Assembly (NCBI GenBank): GCA_018695085.1
Contig: JABHOU010000324.1
Location: forward strand, 1-5,121
DNA from: Opitutia bacterium
Lineage (GTDB): Bacteria > Verrucomicrobiota > Verrucomicrobiia > Opitutales > Seribacteraceae
Length of the DNA stretch: 5,121 nt
Direction of reading: 5' to 3'
The notes below the pieces were generated by a model. That model was not told the origin of the DNA. It worked only from the letters and a program-made list of their open reading frames with translations, and did no database searches. The translations under genes and the position numbers were made by a program. Numbering within the stretch: the stretch's first letter is position 1; each line of letters starts with the position of its first letter. Shown here piece after piece: positions 1-5,121 of this stretch.

Positions 1-630
1 GCCATTCGTTCCGTTGGCGGAGTTACTCTGGAACGCACGCAGAGGGAACTCGGCGGTCTTCGCTGTATCGGCATGGAAGAGATGCCCCAACCAAAGAAGA
101 ACACTTGTTCTTCGCGTTCCTTTGGAAAGCCCGTGACGGAACTGGAAGATTTGGAGGAAGCCGTGGCGAACTATGCCGTCAAGGTCGGCGGCAAGGTTCG
201 TAAGGAAGGATCACTTGCCTCCGGCATACAAGTGTTCCTGACAACTAATCGCTTCAGCGAAAACCTTCCTCAGTACGCCAACTCGCGAACCTTGGCATTC
301 GACGAACCGACCGACGATACCATCCGTATCCTCACTAACGCGAAGATTCTGTTACGCTCTATTTACCGCCAAGGTTTTGCCTACAAAAAGGCCGGGGTGA
401 TCCTGCTCGACCTCGTCTCAAGCAAGCACAAGCAAGGTTTACTTTTCGAGGAACACGGCAGCGAGAACCGCAGCGCATTCGTTCGCTCGATAGAGCAAGT
501 CGTGGACACCTACGGACCGAACGCCGGCTTTCTCGCCGCTCAAGGTGTAAAACGGTCATGGAGTATGAAGCGGGAAAGTCGCACCCCCCGCTACACGACC
601 GATTGGGAGGAATTGCCTGTGGTTGGCTAG
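1..630 (+). CDS. umuC: UmuC-type Y-family translesion DNA polymerase, C-terminal half (5' end outside window)
   Basis: The frame is open from base 1, so the first ATG inside it (position 73) is an internal Met, not the start. 209 residues are visible, corresponding to roughly the last half of the ~420-residue UmuC family. UmuC is the catalytic subunit of DNA polymerase V, which copies past DNA lesions in the SOS response, normally with cleaved UmuD'. Visible pieces in order: the end of the thumb/start of the little-finger region with the family motif CSSRSFG (about residues 36-42); the little-finger (IMS_C) domain to about residue 140, including YKKAGV (128-133); a QGLLF motif (145-149) that fits the beta-clamp-binding pentapeptide seen at the same place in E. 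coli UmuC; and a terminal DUF4113-like segment with AAQGV and TPRYTT, ending LPVVG. The catalytic palm acidic residues lie outside the window, so polymerase competence cannot be judged. A umuD partner and an SOS box would lie to the left and are not visible. It ends in TAG, four bases from the stop of the convergent PQQ-repeat gene. The family assignment is very secure. Confidence 0.96.
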   Translation, partial: AIRSVGGVTLERTQRELGGLRCIGMEEMPQPKKNTCSSRSFGKPVTELEDLEEAVANYAVKVGGKVRKEGSLASGIQVFLTTNRFSENLPQYANSRTLAFDEPTDDTIRILTNAKILLRSIYRQGFAYKKAGVILLDLVSSKHKQGLLFEEHGSENRSAFVRSIEQVVDTYGPNAGFLAAQGVKRSWSMKRESRTPRYTTDWEELPVVG

Positions 631-639
631 GAAACTAGC
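626..639. other. Hairpin with GAAA loop holding both convergent stop codons
   Basis: GCTAG-GAAA-CTAGC is a perfect 5-bp inverted repeat with a GAAA tetraloop when read on the + strand. The TAG that ends umuC is in the left arm (628-630). The TAG that ends the opposing PQQ-repeat gene is in the right arm (637-635, - strand). There is no T-run on either side, so it does not look like a classical intrinsic terminator. It could still slow or process the 3' ends of the two converging transcripts. Two facing TAG codons automatically create a CTAG/CTAG inverted repeat of 3-4 bp, so much of this symmetry may be incidental. Confidence 0.35.
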
Positions 640-1981
640 GTTTGGCGAAATCGTAGCAGGCGATCTCGCTGCCGTTGCGGACCACTAGGTAGCCTCCGAC
701 GAGAGCGGGTCCGTTCCAGCAGCGTTCCTTACTCAGGACTTGGCGGGAGGCGATCTCATTGAAGGAGTCGGGCTTGGCCTCGACAATACTGAAATTTCCA
801 GTGTTACCAAGGATTAGCAGCTTGTCGTTTGCAAGCAGAATGCGACCATATCCGTATTTCTTTCCTCGCCACTTGAGCTCTCCCGTACTTGCGTCGAGGC
901 AGGTGAGGGAACTCTCGCTTAAGCCGTAGAGATAGCCGTCTTTGAGGATCGGGCTGGAAAACTTTGTTTTAAGGTTCTTCGATTTCCAGATTTGTTCCGT
1001 TTCGAAACCATTTTTGGTCTTTTTGAAGCGAATGGCTTCGGCTCCCTTGCCGTAGCCTGCGGAAAGCAGGAAAATGTCATCTGACAACTCGAGTGGTTGG
1101 ACAATTAGGGCATTGATCATGAAGATTTTCCACGGATGCTCCCACAGGGTGTTTCCGTTGGTTGGATTGAGTCCTGCCAATTTGCCCTCCACCGCCGCCA
1201 TCAGGTATTTTTCTCCGAGCAGGTCGAGCACCGTGGGAGAGAGGTAGACGCCCGCACCTTTCAGTTCGGAGGTCCAGCGGGGTTCGCCCGTCGTGATGTC
1301 GTAAGCCTTGACGGCGCCGGCCTTGCCGCCGGGGGACACGACGACCAAGTCGTCAATCACCAGTGGCGAGCAGGCGATTCCCCAGTGCGGGTACTCGTAG
1401 TCGGGGCCAAGGGTGGCTTGCTCCCATCCGATTTCTCCTGTGGCGGCATCGAGGCAAGTCAGTTTCCCGCTCGAGGAGAGGTAGAAAATCTTTCCGTTGG
1501 AGAAGACGGGGGTGCTTCGGGGGCCGGGACCGCCCATGGAGTCGTTCCATCGATCCTTCGTCTGGTGATTCCAAATGACTGATCCATCCATCATCGAGCA
1601 ACAGGTAAGTACTTCGAATTCATCTTGCTGCTCTAGCGTGTAAAGGTGATTGCCAGCGATTATCACGGAGGAATGTCCTTGGCCGATGGGCTTCCGCCAT
1701 ACTGTGTCAAGCTCATTTTTCCAATCGAGGTCTACACCTTGTTCGGGGGCGATACCACGCCTGCCGGGTCCTCGAAAGTCGGGCCAGTCGGCGGTGGTTG
1801 AATTATCATTCAGGCGGAATTCGCCCGCCTGAGGATCAGGCGACACAAGCCTGCTTTCGTCCTTCTTACTCTTCCACTTGAAGGAAGGGGTCATGCCACC
1901 ACGCCACTCAATCTTTACGCAACCCGATAGAAAAATCATGCAGCCCAAGGCTGCAGGTACAGTTAGGGTGAGGAGTTTCAC
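635..1981 (-). CDS. PQQ-repeat beta-propeller lipoprotein (BamB/PQQ_2-like)
   Basis: The product is a 448-residue exported protein. The N-terminus is a lipoprotein signal: MKLL, a hydrophobic stretch, then LSGC, with Cys21 as the predicted lipidated residue. A polar basic linker follows (about 22-60). WPDFRGPGRRG (66-76) is the opening seen in many PQQ-repeat proteins of Planctomycetes and Verrucomicrobia. Propeller repeats of the form 'x-L-x-C/A-L/Y-D-x-x-T-G-E-x-x-W' are visible at about 172-186 (LTCLDAATGEIGW), 222-236 (AYDITTGEPRW), 266-280 (GLNPTNGNTLW) and 357-371 (LTCLDASTGELKW), with a last strand near 438-444. This is the eight-bladed propeller family of BamB and quinoprotein dehydrogenases. 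No dehydrogenase catalytic features or cofactor ligands were recognised, so a binding or scaffold role is more likely than catalysis. The start is GTG at 1981-1979; an ATG eight bases upstream is out of frame and hits a stop after three codons. A GGAAG stretch at the end of the GPx gene is the only SD-like sequence, so translation is probably coupled to GPx across a 7-base gap. It is the last gene of the - strand operon. Confidence 0.88.
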   Translation of the reverse strand: MKLLTLTVPAALGCMIFLSGCVKIEWRGGMTPSFKWKSKKDESRLVSPDPQAGEFRLNDNSTTADWPDFRGPGRRGIAPEQGVDLDWKNELDTVWRKPIGQGHSSVIIAGNHLYTLEQQDEFEVLTCCSMMDGSVIWNHQTKDRWNDSMGGPGPRSTPVFSNGKIFYLSSSGKLTCLDAATGEIGWEQATLGPDYEYPHWGIACSPLVIDDLVVVSPGGKAGAVKAYDITTGEPRWTSELKGAGVYLSPTVLDLLGEKYLMAAVEGKLAGLNPTNGNTLWEHPWKIFMINALIVQPLELSDDIFLLSAGYGKGAEAIRFKKTKNGFETEQIWKSKNLKTKFSSPILKDGYLYGLSESSLTCLDASTGELKWRGKKYGYGRILLANDKLLILGNTGNFSIVEAKPDSFNEIASRQVLSKERCWNGPALVGGYLVVRNGSEIACYDFAKR

Positions 1982-1988
1982 GCAACCA

Positions 1989-2525
1989 TTATTCTTCCAG
2001 AGCCTTCTTGATGGCCTTGCGGAGTTTACTCGATGAGGGAGAGGTCAAGGAACCGAACCTGTCGATTGGATTTCCTGTTTTGTTTACCAAAATCTTTGTG
2101 AAATTCCATTTTACGCTACCTTTTGTCGGTGAGTTCTTTCCGGTGAGCAATTCGTAAAGAGGATGAATTCCTTCCCCCTTTACTTTGATTTTGGAGTACA
2201 TCGGAAAAGTTACCCCAAACTTTGTTGAGCAAAATTCCTTGATCTCCTTTTCCGATCCCGGTTCCTGCCCACCGAATTGGTTGCATGGGAAACCGCATAT
2301 GACGAGGCCTTGCTCTTTGTACTTCGAGTATAATTCCTCAAGGCCTTTGTACTGTCGGGTGAAACCGCATTTGGATGCGACGTTGACGATTAGAACTACC
2401 TTCCCCTTATATTCCTTCAAAGTTGTTGCATTTCCATCAATATCCAAAACTTTATGGTCATATACTGAGCTTGCGGATAAAATGGATGAGGTGACCATGG
2501 CGAATACGATGGTTAAGGTTTTCAT
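1989..2525 (-). CDS. Exported thiol-type (Cys) glutathione peroxidase
   Basis: The product has 178 residues and belongs to the glutathione peroxidase family (thioredoxin fold), which reduces H2O2 and organic hydroperoxides. Family motifs: NVASKCGFT with the peroxidatic Cys53; FPCNQFGGQEPG (79-90) with the catalytic Gln87; WNFTK (140-144) with Trp140 and Asn141, completing the Cys-Gln-Trp-Asn tetrad. The catalytic residue is Cys, not selenocysteine. Cys99 in EFCSTKFG sits where the resolving Cys of thioredoxin-dependent GPx enzymes is found (46 residues after the peroxidatic one), so thioredoxin-like proteins are the likelier reductant. The short hydrophobic N-terminus (about 1-20, ILSASS) looks like a Sec signal peptide, placing the enzyme in the periplasm; it has only one basic residue, so export is probable, not certain. 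The ATG overlaps the SOUL stop as ATGA and no good SD lies in front of it, which suggests translational coupling. The A/T-rich composition is shared with SOUL and differs from the flanking genes. Confidence 0.95.
   Translation of the reverse strand: MKTLTIVFAMVTSSILSASSVYDHKVLDIDGNATTLKEYKGKVVLIVNVASKCGFTRQYKGLEELYSKYKEQGLVICGFPCNQFGGQEPGSEKEIKEFCSTKFGVTFPMYSKIKVKGEGIHPLYELLTGKNSPTKGSVKWNFTKILVNKTGNPIDRFGSLTSPSSSKLRKAIKKALEE
2522..2525 (-). other. ATGA stop/start overlap coupling SOUL to GPx
   Basis: The GPx ATG (2525-2523) shares two bases with the SOUL TGA (2524-2522). This is the classical arrangement for termination-reinitiation coupling. The nearest SD-like run, AGAGGA around 2553-2550, is about 25 bases from the ATG, too far for a standard start, which supports dependence on ribosomes arriving from SOUL. 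Coupling usually keeps two products near a fixed ratio. Confidence 0.8.
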
Positions 2526-3148
2526 TCTTGTCGTTGTTGTTTCGGCTTTTCCTCTTTCTGATGAACCTTTTTTTTGCGTATGGGAATATGTACTTCAGAA
2601 CGTTTGAAGAAACCTGGAACGAAAGGTCCGTGCCAATATACGGCGTATGCCGGCGCTGTTTTTTCGTACTGCCCATTTCGAGCCAACCATTGAAGCAGTT
2701 TCTTCTCGTTCGTACGAAATTTGTCTTCGGAATAACTACCCCGAATGCCTATGGACAACACTAGGGTTCGAGGGATGTTCTTAATTTTGATTCCGTTGCC
2801 TGAGGCGAGTGGTTTGCCCTTGTCCTTAGCCCCTACGAAGAAGCGCATTTTTCCAGGATTAACTTCCGCTTCCACAGGTACGGTCATTTCGATTTCGTTC
2901 TTGCTAATAAATCTGAATAAGCTCCGAAACAAACCATTGTTCGCCCTAAAGTAGTTTCCTGAAGCAGTGCTTTCCAATGCGATTCTTTTAGAAATGTTCT
3001 TCAGTTCGATTACTCCCACGTCAGTTCTTGGGTACATCTCTTCGTATGCACTCGCTACTTGAGAGCTCAATGTAGAAAGAATAAGAAAATATGCAGTTCT
3101 CGCCATTGTGTTGTAAATCATTTTTCCGGTAAGGGATCTAGGTGCCAT
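2522..3148 (-). CDS. Exported SOUL-family (heme-binding-like) protein
   Basis: The product has up to 208 residues. The SOUL/HBP family signature is clear: YEEMYPRT at the mature N-terminus, NYFRANNGLFRSLFRFI (65-81), EMTVPV (87-92), then a central sheet with RFFVG, and FFKRSEVHIPI (180-190), the usual closing strand. Animal HBP1/SOUL proteins bind heme and other tetrapyrroles. No universal heme-ligand residue exists in the family, so heme binding here is inferred only. A hydrophobic segment (about 18-33) ending VASA gives a signal peptide with likely cleavage after Ala34, so the protein is periplasmic. Three in-frame ATGs (3148, 3121, 3106) are possible starts: the first has a purine-rich AGAGAGAAG upstream, the second a GGAAAA just ahead, the third no SD-like sequence. 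Starts 1 or 2 are preferred; all keep the signal peptide. After the SOUL fold comes an unusual Lys/Gln/Glu-rich tail (191-208). Its first codons contain an A8 run and an A_AAA_AAG heptamer. The 3' end overlaps the GPx start by 4 bases. Confidence 0.92.
   Translation of the reverse strand: MAPRSLTGKMIYNTMARTAYFLILSTLSSQVASAYEEMYPRTDVGVIELKNISKRIALESTASGNYFRANNGLFRSLFRFISKNEIEMTVPVEAEVNPGKMRFFVGAKDKGKPLASGNGIKIKNIPRTLVLSIGIRGSYSEDKFRTNEKKLLQWLARNGQYEKTAPAYAVYWHGPFVPGFFKRSEVHIPIRKKKVHQKEEKPKQQRQE
2567..2573 (-). promoter_or_regulatory. Possible -1 frameshift site (A_AAA_AAG) in SOUL tail
   Basis: On the coding strand, SOUL codons read CGC AAA AAA AAG GTT (2578-2564). This contains the heptamer A_AAA_AAG in the zero frame, the same slippery sequence used in E. 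coli dnaX. It lies within a run of eight A. After a -1 slip the frame reads GGT TCA TCA GAA and onward with no stop, and enters the GPx ATG in frame after 14 codons, giving a SOUL-linker-GPx fusion. No strong stimulatory stem-loop was recognised immediately 3', and the purine-rich SD-like sequence lies downstream rather than upstream. Lysine codons in a basic tail make such a run by chance quite easily, so this is a candidate only. Confidence 0.3.
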
Positions 3149-3168
3149 CGCTTCTCTCTATGATGTGA

Positions 3169-4035
3169 TCAGAAATGGAATCGGTAGCCCAATTCAAAAT
3201 AAGGGGCATGTCCGAGGTCTCGGTCTACCACCACTGTTCCATCGGCTTCCTTGATCTCGACTTTGCGGGCAAACTCCCATCCCGCGGATGCTAAAACAGA
3301 ATGTTTTTTTCGTAGATTCCATTGAAGCGTAGCACTCGTGCGATAGGCTTGAAGGCGAAAGTCTCGTTCGCCATAAGAGGCTCGTGTATTCCATTTTGAA
3401 CCTGACAATCGGCCGCCCAAAATCAAATCCAGTGAGTCGGTAATCGAGTATTTGTACCTCAGGTATGGTCCTGCAAAGAGTAGATCGGAGTTTTCGGAGG
3501 CTTCCCAGTGGAATCCAATTCCGGGAAGAAACAGATTGTCGTCGTAACCCGTGGTATACAAAGCTCCGAAAAACCATTGGAAGGTTTCGCTTGTTCGATA
3601 TCGGGCACCCAAAAGGGTGAGGTAGTTGAAGGAGTCGCCCTCCACTTTGTCGAAATCACTCGACAGGGTGGGGTTGAAGAGAAGCATCCAGTCTAGGTTT
3701 TCCGATTGTTCCTTCATCAGGAGCAAAGGAAGGTCGATCGATTGGAGCCAATCCTCATCCAGTTCCAAAGCATCGGAATAATCCATTTCCGTCCCTTCGT
3801 AACGAAGGCCTGCCGCAAAAGACCAAGATTCTACTTTGTTGTAGAAAAGTGGAGTTATCAGGGTCCATTGACGAAAGCCTACCTCCGTGGTCGTGCCTTT
3901 GAGTGCTCGATTGGGTGAACCCGAGACGGACACGCGAACGGCAGCTGCATCGGACATGAAGTCCTGGGTCTCTGCGCAAAGAAAGCTTGAGAAGAATCCT
4001 AATGCAAAAAGAAGAGTAGAAGTTTGAGATTTCAT
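3169..4035 (-). CDS. Predicted outer-membrane beta-barrel protein (DUF6268-like)
   Basis: The product has 288 residues with a Sec signal peptide: MKSQTS, a hydrophobic core LLFALGFFSSFL, and likely cleavage after CA (residue 21). The mature protein is made of alternating aromatic/hydrophobic strands separated by short polar turns, for example QWTLITPLFYN, WSFAAGLRYEG, YLTLLGARYRT, QWFFGALYTTGY, GPYLRYKYSI, LDLILGGRLSG, ATLQWNLR and SVLASAGWEF. It ends in ELGYRFHF, whose terminal Phe and alternating aromatics are the usual BAM recognition signal for outer-membrane barrels. A central LPGIGFHW followed by AGPYLRYKYS resembles the DUF6268 family, whose function is unknown to me. About 12 strands would fit the length; that count is inferred. 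Cys20 is preceded by FL and does not make a good lipobox. The start ATG (4035-4033) has only a weak SD. The neighbours are a Gfo/Idh gene 44 bases upstream and SOUL 20 bases downstream. A transport, sensing or structural role cannot be chosen from sequence. Confidence 0.8.
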   Translation of the reverse strand: MKSQTSTLLFALGFFSSFLCAETQDFMSDAAAVRVSVSGSPNRALKGTTTEVGFRQWTLITPLFYNKVESWSFAAGLRYEGTEMDYSDALELDEDWLQSIDLPLLLMKEQSENLDWMLLFNPTLSSDFDKVEGDSFNYLTLLGARYRTSETFQWFFGALYTTGYDDNLFLPGIGFHWEASENSDLLFAGPYLRYKYSITDSLDLILGGRLSGSKWNTRASYGERDFRLQAYRTSATLQWNLRKKHSVLASAGWEFARKVEIKEADGTVVVDRDLGHAPYFELGYRFHF

Positions 4036-4079
4036 GGTTAAGTTTACCAGCTATTGTTTTACAGGGGAGTAAGGGTGAT

Positions 4080-5121
4080 TTAGCTCAACAAGGCGAGCGG
4101 ATTGACCCTCGTCTTCAGGGGGATGATTACACTTGCTCCTTGTAACCTGTGAGATTCGAAGACGGAACTAACGAACTCCACGGTCGAGATTCCTTCCGCA
4201 AGGCCACAGATCGGCGAGCGGTTATTGTCGATGGAGGCGAGGAGATCGCGGGTGGCGGCGACGTGGTTGTGTACCGTTCCGCGAATGTCGCGTAGTTCGG
4301 GCTTTCCTATGCCGGCAGATGTGATGGGAATCCACTTGCGGTTTGCTTTCGCAGGTTCCCATGGGGAATCTTTCATGAAGTGGATGAGGGGTTCGCGGTC
4401 ATTTCTGATATCTACGATTCCTTGGTTACCAATTATTTGAAAGCCGAATCCCGCCTCTCTTGATCCACGGTTACGGACGCTGTCGAAATAGGCTGTCCAA
4501 CCGTTCTCCATTCGCCATCGAGCGTGTATCTCGTCCCCGGCGAGCGGGCCCAGCCCTTCGTTGCCCTCGTGGACATCCTTCTTGGAAACGAGCCTTCCCT
4601 CTTGCCTCATTTCGGCGGAACAAGTGAGCGGTTTTCCGGCAAGATAATGGTACAGGTCGAGGATGTGGGTGCCTAGAACCCACAAGTCCTCACCGCCTCC
4701 TCGGCGATCCTCCTTGCCTCGCCCTCTCATTTCCAAGACATCTCCGACAATTCCTTCCTTGAGCAATTTTTTCAATACGGGCATCGCCGGATGGTATCGA
4801 TTGCGGTGGGCTATGGCCAGTTTTGCACCTGCCTTAGCGCAAGCCTCGGCAATTTGATCCGCTTCCTTCAGTGAACGGGCAAATGGTTTTTCAACGTAAA
4901 TACCCTTTGCTCCACTTTCGCAAGCTGCAGTGATCATGGGAACCCGTTGGTCGACGTGCCGAGGGCAAACGGCTACGACATCAGGTTTTTCTTTTGCGAG
5001 CATTTCGCGGTAGTCGGTAAATGCTTTTTCGACCTGAAGCCTTTTTTTGGCCTTTGCAAGACCTCTGGGATCGGCATCGGCAACCGAGGTGATGGTCGTT
5101 TCCTCCAAAAGATTCCAGACC
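4080..5121 (-). CDS. Gfo/Idh/MocA-family NAD(P)-dependent oxidoreductase, N-terminus outside window
   Basis: About 347 residues are visible and the frame stays open to the right edge (…VWNLLEETT). The TTG at 5108-5106 that could serve as a start is more likely an internal Leu, because the first Rossmann strand and its GxGxxG loop are still missing. Counting from that Leu: VADADPRG (9-16) is the second Rossmann strand with the acidic residue that contacts the NAD(P) ribose; VVAVCPRHVDQ (44-54) is the next strand; YVEKPFARS (71-79) carries the family EKP motif with the active-site Lys; HRNRYHP (101-107) follows; GTHILDL (146-152) matches the conserved GxHxxD-type catalytic segment. The C-terminal alpha/beta domain ends in IPLKTRVNPLALL, a common ending in Verrucomicrobia and Planctomycetes homologues. 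Substrates in this family are usually sugars, inositols or their phosphates; the substrate here cannot be told. It has no visible link to the envelope genes downstream except the same strand and a 44-base gap, so it may be the operon head or simply upstream of it. Confidence 0.93.
   Translation of the reverse strand, partial: VWNLLEETTITSVADADPRGLAKAKKRLQVEKAFTDYREMLAKEKPDVVAVCPRHVDQRVPMITAACESGAKGIYVEKPFARSLKEADQIAEACAKAGAKLAIAHRNRYHPAMPVLKKLLKEGIVGDVLEMRGRGKEDRRGGGEDLWVLGTHILDLYHYLAGKPLTCSAEMRQEGRLVSKKDVHEGNEGLGPLAGDEIHARWRMENGWTAYFDSVRNRGSREAGFGFQIIGNQGIVDIRNDREPLIHFMKDSPWEPAKANRKWIPITSAGIGKPELRDIRGTVHNHVAATRDLLASIDNNRSPICGLAEGISTVEFVSSVFESHRLQGASVIIPLKTRVNPLALLS

Noticed and set aside
615..661. 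Larger imperfect hairpin (GCCTG…CAGGC) around the convergent stops
   Set aside because: The outer 5-bp stem is separated from the inner one by long unpaired stretches on both sides; it is not convincing as a terminator.
1136..1582. Long + strand open frame of 148 codons antisense to the PQQ-repeat gene
   Set aside because: It lies wholly within a gene with clear family repeats, has no recognisable motifs, and is explained by the GC-rich codon pattern of the opposite strand.
2185..2607. + strand open frame of 140 codons across GPx and the SOUL tail
   Set aside because: It is antisense to the conserved GPx motifs, low in recognisable content, and crosses a gene boundary of two well-supported genes.
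2458..2676. - strand 72-codon frame bridging SOUL and GPx in the third frame
   Set aside because: It is a lysine/asparagine-rich out-of-frame reading of the AT-rich overlap, with no family similarity. The -1 frame leading into GPx is the relevant alternative.
3973..4035. Lipobox reading of the barrel protein N-terminus (FLC, Cys20)
   Set aside because: The residue before Cys is Leu, which does not fit the [GAS]C lipobox, and the C-terminal Phe indicates a barrel rather than a lipoprotein.
4036..4079. Possible promoter in the 44-base gap upstream of the barrel gene
   Set aside because: A TAAACT-like -10 can be picked out, but no -35 with normal spacing was found; matches at this level are expected by chance.
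5106..5108. TTG as the true start of the Gfo/Idh gene
   Set aside because: The frame continues upstream to the window edge, and the first Rossmann strand and GxGxxG would be missing, so this is most likely an internal Leu codon.

Overview
The window is bacterial, gene-dense and almost entirely coding. The organism looks like a member of the Planctomycetes-Verrucomicrobia-Chlamydiae group, most likely a Verrucomicrobiota/Opitutae-type marine bacterium. The reasons are an exported PQQ-repeat (beta-propeller) protein with a WPDFRGP-type opening, a Gfo/Idh/MocA oxidoreductase of the kind hugely expanded in that group, and a secreted SOUL protein next to a glutathione peroxidase. This placement is inference from gene style; no rRNA or marker gene is present.

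Layout: positions 1-630 (+ strand) hold the C-terminal half of a UmuC-type Y-family DNA polymerase, cut by the left edge. Everything else is on the - strand and reads right to left. In order of transcription: (1) a Gfo/Idh/MocA oxidoreductase, cut by the right edge (5121-4080); (2) a predicted outer-membrane beta-barrel protein resembling DUF6268 (4035-3169); (3) an exported SOUL/heme-binding-like protein (3148-2522); (4) an exported thiol-type glutathione peroxidase (2525-1989); (5) a PQQ-repeat beta-propeller lipoprotein (1981-635). Gaps are 44, 20, -4 and 7 bases, so genes 2-5 very probably share one mRNA; gene 1 may be part of it. The operon meets umuC tail to tail with only 4 bases between the two stop codons. 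Both stops sit in the arms of a perfect 5-bp hairpin with a GAAA loop.

Genes 2-5 all carry export signals: a barrel for the outer membrane, two soluble periplasmic redox/heme-type proteins, and a lipoprotein propeller. The natural reading is an envelope module, perhaps for handling peroxide, heme or tetrapyrroles. The sequence shows the co-location but does not prove a joint function.

The most unusual detail is at the SOUL-GPx junction. The two genes overlap by ATGA. The SOUL gene carries an in-frame A_AAA_AAG heptamer (2573-2567) from which a -1 frameshift would run without a stop into the GPx frame, giving a SOUL-GPx fusion. The SOUL-GPx stretch is also clearly more AT-rich than the genes on either side. 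No RNA genes, mobile elements, CRISPR arrays or long repeats were seen, and no stretch over 300 bases is without a gene.
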